Below, in pieces: positions 10,901 through 21,188 of a stretch of DNA of 64,000 nucleotides. Under the pieces are notes generated by a model. That model saw only the letters and a program-made list of their open reading frames with translations. It searched no databases and was not told the origin of the DNA. This stretch comes from Heterotrichella gracilis (Eukaryota > Sar > Xanthophyceae > Tribonematales > Xanthonemataceae): assembly GCA_032358255.1 (NCBI GenBank), contig JAULBX010012763.1:1-64000 (forward strand). Direction: 5' to 3'. Position 1 is the stretch's first letter. Each line of letters opens with the position of its first letter. Made by a program: the position numbers and the translations under genes.

Positions 10901-12965
10901 GAGCTCCTCCTGAAACAGGATAGGGGTGGCGTGGTTGGGGTGTGGGTGTGCAACGAGGGAGTGGTGGGTGTGAAGGGTGCGGCACAAGCATGGGAAATGG
11001 GGATGAGTGTTGAGTGGGGGGTAACACGCATCATTGCTGCTGACCATGGTGGGACATGCTCGAGACATCACAATTCAATTACGAAAAAAGTGCACGGCTT
11101 GAGGAACCAGTGCACAGTCTGCCAAGAGAGTAATGCTTGCAAGGGTGACCGCCACTTTTCTGGGAACGCAAGCAATGAACTGGCAGACTGCCCAGCAACA
11201 GAACAACAACAGCCTGGCAAGCGCAGGGATGGGTGAAAACCCCAGGCCGGAACCCTTGTCAAGGGTTTCCATTTCACGCACCCGCACCACCTCATCGTCA
11301 GCGTCATGGAAGGGGTAGTGCACCTGCAAGGGGAGGGGGAGGGGAGGACGCAGTTTAGGGCCTGCCGAAACCATCATGGAAAACCCTAGCTGGAACCCCA
11401 CCAAGAAGGCGCGGTTTCTGTGCCCCAGAATGACTGCGCCCATGTAGGAAATGCACCCATGGGTTCATGGGGCTGCCATGTCCATGACCAACTCCCCAGC
11501 CATGTAGGCGCCTACTCGTTTCCATAACCCTTGGTACAAATATAGCTCAAACCCTTGCTGCATGGTAGGTGGTGCTCTTTTGGCGTTGCTCGCAATCACC
11601 ACCCTTGAGAGACAAACCCTACTGCAAAACCCTAGTCCGCACCCTACCGTGTATGTGCGCTTGTTGGCCTTCTTCACAATCCCCACCCATGCCGCGGGGT
11701 CCTTCTTGCTGTTGTTGAAGATCTCGCAAAACTCTCCCACCTGCACACACACCCGCACGCCCCCTAGATAAAAGAAACATATTTGCTAGTGCCAAAGGAT
11801 GGTGCATGCCTGCTTTGTGACAACATTACACCGCCCGTCATATACATGCCGCTGGCGGGGCGGCTTACGCCAATGGCTGAACCATCACCCGCCAATGCAT
11901 GAATCCAGGATGACGCACATGGCAATGGGTGTTGCATGTGCCCATGGATGCATGCGGTTAAACCCAAGCTGGAGGACGCATGTGAACGCCACCACACCCA
12001 CACCACGCTTCCACCCCCACACACCTTCCCCCCCACACACCACACCCTCCGCCAGCAGCCGCATCCCCTCCGCCCAACTGATGAGCAGTGGGACATGCCA
12101 TGCATCTATGACCCAGCCCTCCCCGTGGCCACAAACCGGCTCATAGCGGCCACCCGCTTCCCACCCCCCACATGTGCACACCAAGCTGCACCACCCCCCT
12201 CCCCTCCCCCCTCCCTCCGCACACAACCCACCTGCAGCCGCGTCGCCTCCTTCCCGAAATCCGTGGGCAGGGTGAGTGGAGACACATGCTCCGCAAATAT
12301 GAGCTCGCTCTCCCCGTTGTCATACACAACCTCGTAGCGGTCGCCTCCCTGGCCCCCCTTCTCCCCCTCGCCCCCAGGCACCTCCCGCACCACCTGGGCC
12401 GGCCAGTACATACCGCTGAAGTCTGTGCGCTTGCGGTTGCGGGTGGGGGCCCACCACACGCGCACCTGCAGGCGGGAAGGGGTTTGGGGTGATGGAGAGG
12501 GGTGGGGGGCCACCCCACGTACACATACGCTGTGGGTATCACAACGCACGTGTGGGGACGTTTACAACCACTGCCACGTCCACATTTTGCACCGTTGCGG
12601 GATCTCGTGATGCGGCACAATCTCCCCACCCTTACCACCACACACACCACACCAGGGGGGTGGGCAGTGCGCACCCATCCGCCCCTGCGGCACTTGCCTA
12701 AACCCTAAACCCTAATCCCCGCCTGAGCAGCACCCTCCCCTACCTTCTCGGTGAGAATGCGCGACTTGCTGAGCTTGCTGGCGGCCACCCTGGCGGTGCT
12801 TGGCTTGTGCGAGGAGGAGGCTGCGCCCCCCTTGCGCTTGCTGCTGCCGCTGGGAGGGGGGGCGGAGGTGGCTGCCACGGGGGTGTGGGTGGGTGCAGCG
12901 GCCGTGGCCTTTTTGGCGGTGCCGGTGGCTTTGCCGGCGGAGGGTGCGGGTGGTGTTTTGGCCAT
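4940..12965 (-). CDS. Gene B: two-HMG-box chromatin protein with Tudor/Agenet-like domains
   Basis: Exons (minus): 12744-12965, 12232-12465, 11648-11740, 11282-11323, 10820-10909, 10285-10353, 9941-10051, 9342-9786, 8591-8787, 8231-8308, 7835-7913, 7256-7375, 6561-6699, 6206-6365, 5605-5861 and 4940-5099. They total 2496 nt (831 aa) and every phase closes. Residues 1-74 are a basic Ala/Lys/Ser-rich tail. Residues 75-220 look like tandem Tudor/Agenet folds (VRVWWAPTRNRK, RYEVVYDNGESELIF, then AAWVGIVKKANKRTYTVHY). A Lys/Glu segment and a Pro-rich linker (288-460) lead to HMG box 1 (about 466-540: PKKPITGYIVFMGRHRERL, ALAEMWRAASPEEKKECELE) and HMG box 2 (about 566-634: RPRSAYILFSMDHRATL, AAQAWHAADLATKQRYLELA). 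The C-terminus (FLIGIFGMDKVAEMD) is unassigned. By family, HMG boxes bend DNA and Tudor/Agenet folds read chromatin marks; a nuclear role is inferred. The exon 8/9 acceptors are the least certain joins. Confidence 0.88.
5145..5262 (-). repeat. Echo of gene B exon 16 5' end
   Basis: Bases 5150-5200 repeat the start of exon 16 and its acceptor (5045-5100) with only a few changes, and a third, poorer copy begins near 5243. The copies are separated by TTTAGGG-like runs at 5122-5146 and 5218-5245. Confidence 0.8.
5278..5560 (-). repeat. Echoes of gene B exon 15 3' end
   Basis: Pieces of the last part of exon 15 and its donor (5600-5665) recur at about 5284-5310, 5384-5410 and 5482-5545. Shared words include CACACATCCACCAGCATG and ATCCTGCAGCTG. 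Copies are broken and rearranged, so this is an older or more complex echo array. Confidence 0.65.
6745..6985 (-). repeat. Echoes of gene B exon 13 5' end
   Basis: Two copies of the exon 13 start and its acceptor (genuine about 6650-6705) lie at about 6748-6803 and 6845-6912, with a short remnant near 6950-6982. All share GCCAGCTTGGTGCCTG. TTTAGGG-like motifs fill the gaps. Confidence 0.8.
7926..7952. repeat. GGT/ACC trinucleotide microsatellite
   Basis: About nine uninterrupted GGT units lie in the gene B intron between exons 10 and 11, just upstream of the exon 11 acceptor when read on the minus strand. Confidence 0.9.
8554..8580. repeat. Interstitial telomere-type repeat
   Basis: Nearly four consecutive CCCTAAA/CCCTAA units lie just downstream of the exon 9 donor of gene B. 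It is one of the cleanest of the many telomere-like tracts in this window; others are at 34983-35004, 50672-50700 and 57225-57240. Confidence 0.85.
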
Positions 12966-15230
12966 TTTGGCGTGGTCTTGGGGCTTGTCGGTGTGCCCTG
13001 GTGGGGGAGGTGAGGGTAGGTGGAGTGCTGGTGGGTTGGGTGGTGGGTTCAAATCTGGTGAAACAGCAGTGGGCTAGTGAGGTGTAGGTGAATGTTTTCT
13101 GGGTATCTGGCAGGTTGTGTGGAGATTGTTGAGCAGAAAAACAAATGGGGAAACGGAGCATGCATGCCTCTGCTGACCAAGGCTAGTGCACGGGTGTGTA
13201 GGGATAACCCGATGACGCCACCTAACGCATGCAAGGCTCGGAGGGGAGAATTGGAGGGTGGTTATAGCCAAAAGAGGCGCTGGTACACGATAAGATGCTA
13301 ACTGCAGCATGCATGGGTAGAGCCCTACATGGGTGCACGCATGCAAGTGTGTCGTGTGACGGGTATTTTGAGGAACGCGGCGACACTTTCTGCACGATGG
13401 ACCTCAATCGGTGGTGTCGAAGCAAGGAAACGTGGGTTCAAGGCTGGAACTGCTCCAGCCTTTGACCAGCACCGCTTGCAGATGCAACCATCCAACACCT
13501 GGCTCTCCACTCGATGAATTCCCACGCACCTTCCAAGAAAAATTGGCACCTTCACGCCGTTTGAAAACACGAGGTGCTGGCACCAAAAAGCCCAGCTCAG
13601 TACGGTGCCGCTGTTTGTGTATCAGTCGAGTTCTTCTGGCTGAACGGTGCTGATGCTAGGCTAGTTGACGTACTTGCTGAGGATGGATTTGAAACGTTCG
13701 CAGCAGCTTCACATACCGCTTCATGCGTGTGATGTCAACAACCCCTTTTGGCCATTGGGCCGGCCTCGGCACGGCAAAGCAGTGCAATCCTTGAGAAAAA
13801 AGGGATGCGCTGGCCGTATGTATGGTGCTCGACAGTTTAAATAGGTTGCTTTGCCCCACGGTAGAAAAAACCTGACCTTGTGGAAACAGCCGTGATATCA
13901 GCCAGTCAGATACGGCCTATCTTCCAGGAGGGCACATTTTTGGCATGAACGTTGACCGACTTGAAATAATGCTGCTCACACTGTTCTGACCCACAACCCA
14001 CTCGTCTAATTGTGTGGTGGTGGGTAATCGAGTGGTATGGCTTTTGATCGCTGTGGTCCTTCAGACAATTTTCAAGTGCACGTCACTTGGTTTCCATGGT
14101 TTTTTGCTCACTGTTAACCGTCGGTCTTCATGTGCCACGGTAGGCAGGCGCGCACGTTTCAGGCGGGCGTGTGTCAATCAGGCAGAAACAGGCAGCTCTC
14201 CGGGCGAGGCATAGCTTTACGGCGAACTTGACACTGAGTTGGGTTGGGTCAACAGCGAGTTCCGCATGCGATACCTGTGCCTGTATTCAATGCACATACG
14301 TCTACAAATAGTATTCAAAAACGCATATCTCTCTTAAAAAATCGTTCCCATCAAACAGACGTGGTTGGCCACCTTGATCTGTGTTTGTCAAAGTGGGTCG
14401 GGTGCTTGCTAAGCCCTGCTTTGGTGAATACCGTTTGCCATATTACGCAGGGATGGGAGTTGGGATTGGCAACGGCTGTAAACGTGTACCGACGCGGTAG
14501 ACGCGCAATTCAACTAAGCACTACCTTCTTCGTCGTGTGCAGAGAACCATGCAGTGTGTGCGCGTCAGACATCAAAAGCGCTGAATCCTCGTCCCCGTTG
14601 ACGAGTTTGAAGCGAGTTGGTTGGTTTCTGTTGGCGTATGGACCCGTGCAACAAATAACGTCTGTCAGACGAGCTCAGCGTTGCAACTGACAGTGAAGGG
14701 AGCGCAGTTCAAGCACCCCGGTTGCAGGCTGCAACTTCAAAGCTTCCAGTTGCCATGGGCTGTATTTGAACTTATAAAACCCTCGAAACCCTAACTCAGA
14801 ATAAAATTGTATGTCAACGGGGATGAATTTTAATATCACGTGATTATCAGAATGCGAAAAATAACGTCATTTCCCCACTCTGCTGTCTACAAAAGGAATC
14901 TTTTCCAACAAAACAGCAAGGTTGTAGCTCGCCCTTGCCATAGCCGAAGTGTGTGCAGGTTGACAGACCTGAGGCAAGGCGTACCGTTACTCAGCCATCG
15001 TTTGCTGCCAAGCATCAGCAAGTCCTCGCTGCCACAGTCGCCAAGGTTGCCCACTGCCCTAGCTGCGTCGTGCTCTGCCCCTGGCTTTTTGCACCCCTCT
15101 CACTCAATCCTTTTCACAGCCATGTCAGCCCCGTCACGGGCCGTGGTGGCAAGATGGGTGGGCTGTCAAAGCCACCAGTTGTATCAACAGTCGTATGGTG
15201 TGAACGGCCAGTGACCCAAGCCGCACCGCC
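12966..15230. promoter_or_regulatory. Divergent spacer between genes B and C
   Basis: Genes B and C are transcribed away from each other, so this 2.3-kb stretch should hold both promoters. No coding exon could be supported; the longest open frame (14244-14690, +) shows no motif. A TTATAAAA motif at 14772-14779 is the only TATA-like site, but it lies about 450 bp from the ATG of gene C. Bases 13300-14700 look like unique non-coding DNA. Confidence 0.4.
14772..14779 (+). promoter_or_regulatory. TATA-like motif upstream of gene C (weak)
   Basis: TTATAAAA on the plus strand. It would imply a 5' UTR of about 420 bases or an upstream non-coding exon, so the assignment is tentative. Confidence 0.2.
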
Positions 15231-18200
15231 ATGGCAAACCCACACTCGTGGCTGGACTTCTCGTCCCTCCTGGAAGGACCAGAGGACTTGGCGTTTTCGG
15301 ACCCCGGCCTCTCGTCAGCCCTGGCCAATCCCGAGCTAGACCCACCCCCCGCCGCCGTACCCACACACCTCACCTCCAACCAGCACACCTTGGTACGGCA
15401 GGATGGGGCTCATCTCGATTTGGCCAGTTTGCAGTTCCTCATCCTCCTGCCGTCGCGTTCCGGGACGCTCATCCCCACCACCTCCGTACTCATGCTGCGT
15501 GCTCATGCTGCGCAGGAGAGAGCGTTCCAGAACCCGCAGCACGGTCAGCACGGCCAGCAGCCAGACGGCCCGTTTCACGCGGCGTCTGGCTTGCGCAGCG
15601 ATGTGATGGACCACCTAACAAACCTGGGGCAACCACAAGGGGCGCCGCAGGGCCAGCTGTACGTGTTGCCGATGCAGCAAGGTGAGGCCTACTACAGCCC
15701 AGGGGCAAGCATGCATATAAAGAGCACGTTGCGACAGCTCAAGGAGTGCCAGGATAGGACGGCGCCGCTTGTGCATTGCACCCTGGCTGAATATAGCTGG
15801 ACTGCTTGCACGCAGCAAATCCATTTTTTGTCACAATTGTGAGTGCACACCACAATTTTATGTGGCCGGCCAGGGGCTGGCCCTACCCCCGCCACAACCT
15901 CCGCACACACTCCCACAAACCCTCCATGAGGTGTGGACAGTACCCAACCCTGGGCGCATAGATGGGCAAGCGGTACAAGCGGTGTCAACACTCTACCAGA
16001 GCTAGCCACGCACACCAGCCCCCATGCTCCCACCCACCTCAGGGTAGTTTTTACTGCCGGGCTTTGCACCCACCCCCACACACCTCCAGCTAGCAAGCAG
16101 AGCGGCCTCCTCATGCGGTGCATCAAGCACACGCACACGGTAATCGTGTCCTAGGTTTGCATATGGCCAAGAAGCCTTGATGTACCCCGCACCATCAACC
16201 TCACCTGCCCTTGATGCCATGGCCATTACACGCCATGGTCATCGCACCAGCCAAAGCCACAGGCCCAATTGAAATGCTCATTGCACCAGTCCTTGATGCC
16301 GAGGTCATGCACCAGCACCCACTTCACACCATCGACCCCCCACCCTCCACCCGCAGACCCTGCCCAGGAGGCGCAGCCCACCAACTCCTCCCAGGTGCGC
16401 CCCCGCCTGCGCTGGACCCCCGAGCTGCACAAGCGCTTCCTGGCAGCAGTGGGAGAGCTGGGCGGCATGGAAAAGGCCACCGCCAAGCGGGTGCTCACTC
16501 GCATGAACGTACAGGTATGGCTTTGAAATCGCACTCCCAACCCTCATTTTGAAATCACGGGCTGTGGCCAATAGGCGCTCCGGCAAGGGGAGTGGCATGC
16601 ACAGCTTGTGTGCAGCAGTTTCCAAGGGGGCACTTCTGTTGTAAGGACTCCCTATCCAAACTAGCTTGAAAACCAAAACCCTGGACCAGCTTGGTCGGAC
16701 AATCAGTCTATGTGTGTGTAGCCTGATATGTATGCTAATGGATGGCAAAGCGGGTGCTCACGTATGCATACATTCCAGGGCCTTACGCTGCTCCACGTGA
16801 AGAGCCACCTCCAGAAGTACCGACAGGCGCGCAGCGAGGGTCCCAAACAAGGGGGTGGTGGGGACTCGGAAGGGGAGGACGATGGGGACGAGGAGGGGGG
16901 GTTCAGCCCCCGAGCAGCCAGCCCCCCACCCGCCGCACCACAGCACCACCCGGCCCCCACCGCCCCACCGCCACCACAGCCCCACCACCAGGGCGCCCCA
17001 CAAGGGGCCAACAATACTGTGCCTGCAACAGCAGCAGCTGCGACGGCGGCCGCTGAAGCCGCCTCGGCTGCCGCCGCGTCGTTTTTCTCCATCCGGTTGG
17101 ATGTTGGCGACAGCGCCGCTGTGCGTCGGCAGAAGCTTGAGGAGGCGCTGGTGCTGCAGCTGGACATGCAGCGCAAGCTCAAGGAGCAGCTGGAGGTGGG
17201 TGGGGAGGGGGGATGCTACGGGACCTTTGCAGGGTGTAGTGGTTGCATGAAGGCTTGCGGGCGTGGGGTGCGGCTTCAACCATGGTGCAGGCCAAGCTTG
17301 ACATTGTGTGACAGAATAGCCCACATACTGCTTGGGTCTTTTAAGATGCCAGCACTCCGCCATGCCCATTCACCATGCGCATCTGTGAGCTCATGGCACC
17401 CAGGCACCCTCTCTACCCACCTCATGTCGCCTCTCCCCCTAGACCCCAGACCCCGCCTGCATGTCTCTCACACCGCCCCTTCCCCCTTGCAGATGCAGCG
17501 CACGCTCCAGTACCAGCTCGAGGAGAACGGGCGCCGCATCGCATCCCTCATCAAGGCCAGCGACGCAGCCACCACCACCACCACTACCACCGGCGCAGCC
17601 ACCACTAGCACACCCGCAACCACACCCACAGCCGCGCAGGGCAACTCCATCCTGGGCGCCCTCCCCTACCCCGCGCAGGAGATCCTGCGCCAGATCCAGC
17701 AGCAAAATAGCTTCGGGATTCCACTGGCCCCCGCACCCAGCACCAGCAACCCAGGGTCCAATCCCGGGTCAAATCCCAGCAATCCCTGGGAGTCAAACCT
17801 GGGACCTCCCGCATCCCAGCAGGCAAATGCCGCTCCGGGGAAAGCGCGGGCCCGATCCAAGCCCCGCAGGGGCGGCAGCGGCGCCCCGCAGCTCATTTTG
17901 GCGCCCCCCGCCACCTCCACCGCCCCCGCGCAGCTGGTCCCGACAGTCACTCGCCTGCCCGCTAAGCCCGTGCTCACCCCCGTGGTGGCTTCATCGGGGG
18001 TGCAGCTGGTGGCGCACGTGCGGGGGGGTGCAGGGGTGGGGGAGGGCGGCACCTGCGCCTCCAGCCTGGCGTCACAAACCACCACCATGCAGTGGCCGGG
18101 GGGGGAGAGCTACCCGCCCTCCTCCGCTGCCATCCCCCACATGGCCACCCACATCGCACCCACTTACCACCACCACCAGCAGCAGCAGCAAAGTGCCCGC

Positions 18201-18710
18201 CCCGCGATGGCGGAGCTGGCGATCCCGGGGGCGCCATCGGCGCACATCGACGCCGCCGGGATTGAGGATTTGTATGCTGCGGCGTTGGGACAGGCGCCGA
18301 CCCCGATGGACACTGGTGTCGCCTTTGCGCCCGGCACCGGTGGGGGGCATGTTGCAACGGCGGCGTCGCCACGGGTGGGGGGTGGGGTGCAGCAGCAGCA
18401 CCAGCAGCAGCATAACCACCGCCACCACCACCAGCTGCCGCTGGATTCCACGCATGGCCTACTTCAACTGCTGGCGAGCTCGCAGGGGGTTTCGGTGGTC
18501 AATGGGGGGCAGTTTGGCGGAGGGAAAACCCTAGCTGCTGGAGCACAGACCCTAGCGCCTGCTGGGTTGCTGAACTGCAGCAGTAGCATCGGCAACGGCA
18601 GTGGTGGTGGTGGTGGCAGTGGAGGTTTTCCCTTGGCGCAACCCACAGCCGCAGCCCCAGCGCCAGAGGCGAAACCTCGCAAGGCCAAGCGCGCAAGGGC
18701 GGGTCACTGA
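15231..18710 (+). CDS. Gene C: GARP G2-like MYB-CC transcription factor (PHR1/PSR1 type)
   Basis: Exons 15231-15681, 16357-16514, 16779-17195 and 17493-18710 give 2244 nt (747 aa), with phases closing. The MYB-like domain spans residues 165-218 (RLRWTPELHKRFLAAV then LHVKSHLQKYR), split by intron 2. A MYB-CC coiled coil follows at about 318-366 (RRQKLEEALVLQLDMQRKL, LKEQLE, MQRTLQYQLEENGRRI). This domain pair defines the plant PHR1 and Chlamydomonas PSR1 family, which binds DNA as a dimer and controls the phosphate-starvation response; which family branch this gene belongs to is inferred. The rest is low-complexity: acidic Gly/Glu, Ala, His and Gln runs, with a basic C-terminus (PRKAKRARAGH) that may help nuclear import. 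The ATG at 15231 opens the longest frame, but exon 1 has no conserved domain, so the start is less certain. Confidence 0.88.
16742..16770 (+). repeat. Echo of gene C exon 2 3' end
   Basis: The bases just upstream of the exon 3 acceptor (ATGGCAAAGCGGGTGCTCAC...) repeat the end of exon 2 (16469-16505, with GCCAAGCGGGTGCTCAC). This places an exon-2 fragment 250 bp downstream, next to the next acceptor. Confidence 0.65.
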
Positions 18711-21188
18711 TGGTGCCCTTTTGCATTCGCCTGGTGATGTGCGCATGGCGGGGACCTTGTGGTGTTGTTTTTGTAAGGGGCTGTATTTCTTACAGAGTGT
18801 GCGAAAGCGCTTGCTGCGTTGGCAGCGATTTCCTGACCCAGGATTTACACTTGTATACAAGCCAGGGTTGTCTGGCTGAGGAGCTGTGTTTGTGTAGCAT
18901 ACAGAGTGATTTGGTACCTTTCCTTTGAGTGACAGTTGGTAGTGAATTGCCATCTAGACCCCCGCATTGGGATCGCACGGATTTGGATCGTCGCATTTAA
19001 TCGTCGAGTTTCGGGGTATTTGTGCCTTGTATACTGTGGACCCTGTGGTCTCCCCATTCAGGAGTGTGCTTCCCTTTTCCAATTTTCAGAGTATATCCCT
19101 TGTCCTGTGACGCCGCCAGGCTTTGCTTGCACGTGAGAACCGATGTGAGAGAAGGTCAATTTCACGTGCCCACCGCTCCACACGCACCCTTACTTACTAA
19201 AAGGAGCGTAGTTGCTTCTTATGCTTGATCAATACCAGCCTATTGGTTGGTAGGCATTGCAGCCTTTACTCCTCTTTGGAGAAGTGTTTCCCCCCCCTTG
19301 CTATTAATTCCACGCGGTTAAACCCGATTTAGGGCCTCCCACTAGATAGTATCACACACGGCTCGTGGGGGCACCGCTGTACCTACCTCGTTTTTCCCGT
19401 CCCATACCCTGGGTTGATTTTCTGCCTCCCTGAGGTTTTGCCTAGGCTCTAGGCTAGGGTTTAGCGGTGTACCTTCAGCACCCAGCCTTCACTGTGTTTA
19501 GTCCAAATCCAAATTCAACTTGGTGGTAGCTGTGGCCATAGCGCCCAGCTGTGTTTTTCGCCCTACTGATATTTTTATCCCTCCTTAGGGAGCTCGATGT
19601 ACCCTACGAGAAGGCGAGGTGAGAGAGGGTGTGCAAGCATGGCAGCCAAACGCTTTGTATCAGGCCCAAAACAGCGAATGCGGTATGCGAACAGCAGTAC
19701 TGTTTTTATCTTGAACACTGCCTAGTCTAAGACTAGACTAGCACTAGGCGTCTGTAAAAAACAGAGTGGAGCCCACACTGCATGGTCACCAGATATGGCG
19801 TTATCAGGGACTTGTCAGAGGTTGAGAAAGTGTTGGACTGGCAGTGGTACAACCATGAGATTGCTGTTTCACCTTGTCCACCCTTTTAGCCTGACCCTAA
19901 GGCTTTCTGTCCACCTTGTCTTTTCTTTCTGTCTTGCTGGTGTGTGCCATGGGCGCGAGGGCATACGCAGCTTCACACCCTTACAAGGGTTTTGCAGCCC
20001 TGAGTTGTTTGCATCTTCTGTATGATGGCATTACTAGTTGATGACCTGCTCAGATGATCTGCCCTGTCCCTGACCAGCTGTACCCTAGTTTGGCGCCTCT
20101 CAAAACCCTTTCGGAGGGCATCGAGGATCTGCCACATTAGAACCAGCCTGGTGGTCCCTTTTGAGTGGAGTGAGCCACACCAACTTGCTAAAAAGCGTGT
20201 TAAAAGCGAAGCGTGGATTTTCAAAAACTGCTGCTTGTAAGCGACTGCTTTGATACCAAACCTCGGCAACAACCTGACCTGGCCTGTACCAGTCAGTCTG
20301 CGCAGCAGGTATACAAGTGGGACGGTCTGTCTGCGAGCCAATTGGAAGGCACAGGTGGGACGCGTTTGTCTGCGGAGCAAGCTGGCAGTCTAGGCAAGGG
20401 TAATAAGATAATAATAGGACCTATTATTATATTATTACCCTTGGTCTAGATGCGCAGTTGGCAACCCTGGGGTATCCCTCTGTATGACGGCACCCTTGCA
20501 TGCAGAAGTCTTGCTTGTTCCCCATATGGCATGCACACCAGCCTGAATGCATGCAGAAGTCACCCTACTCGACTGGCGGAGGTGGTGTGAGTGCCTGTAA
20601 ATGTACGCAAGAAAGTGCTGGAAAGTGAAAACACTTGGATATGCCTTGGCGCCTGTGTTACCATCGTTGCACCAGCGTTTCCACTGCCACTTCTGTTGGT
20701 GCACGTTATGGCAACAGCAAAAAGATATTTGTCTGTTAGCTGTTGCTCTGTGGTTACAGCCGTCCGCAACCCTGCACCAGGCGCATTAACCTAAGCCCCA
20801 AACTCTAAACCCTAAAGCAGCTGTATCCTGGCCATAGTTTGAACTTGTGCAACCCAGTGCCCCCACGGTGCCCCCACTTGTGCAACCCAGTGGCCCCCCA
20901 CTTGTGCAACCCAGTGCCCCACCCCATGCCTCTAATCCTGGTCTCACCTAACAAGCCAAACCCACCAACCCACCCTAAACCCCTATTACTGCCCTTGCAG
21001 ACCACTGCCCCAGTATCCGCTTACCCGGCTGCCCACTGCCCTGCGCAACCCTACCGTAGGGTTTTGACTCCCTCATCACACACATCCAGGGAGGGGTATC
21101 ACAGTGGGCGCCACAAAGGGGAAGTGCACCTCCACCAGCCTCGGCTAGTCCCAGGGACTGTCGCTGCACACACACACCCCTCCAGTTC
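18711..21188. other. Spacer between genes C and D
   Basis: Holds the 3' UTR of C and the promoter of D. A 49-bp palindrome lies at 20395-20443. Bases 20857-20925 contain three short near-repeats of CTTGTGCAACCCAGTG. I see no coding exon; open frames of up to 135 codons have no motifs. Confidence 0.5.
20395..20443. mobile_element. 49-bp near-perfect palindrome with flanking direct repeats
   Basis: Arms CAAGGGTAATAA and TTATTACCCTTG enclose an AT-rich centre, so the whole stretch can fold on itself almost without a loop. GTCTAG lies on both sides (20388-20393 and 20444-20449), offset by one G on the left, as expected of a target-site duplication. It is probably a miniature fold-back element; only one copy is seen here. 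Confidence 0.55.

Noticed and set aside
14244-14690. 148-codon open frame on the plus strand
   Set aside because: No motif, no splice-site context and no codon bias like the neighbouring exons; such frames are expected by chance in GC-rich DNA.
16758-17369. 203-codon antisense frame across gene C exon 3
   Set aside because: It is the reverse of Ala/Pro/Gly-rich MYB-CC coding sequence; the sense strand has clear domains and closed phases.
18765-18780. TGTAA-type polyadenylation signals after genes C (18770) and H (51703)
   Set aside because: Several genes lack a well-placed TGTAA, so the motif is not above chance here; transcript ends would be needed.
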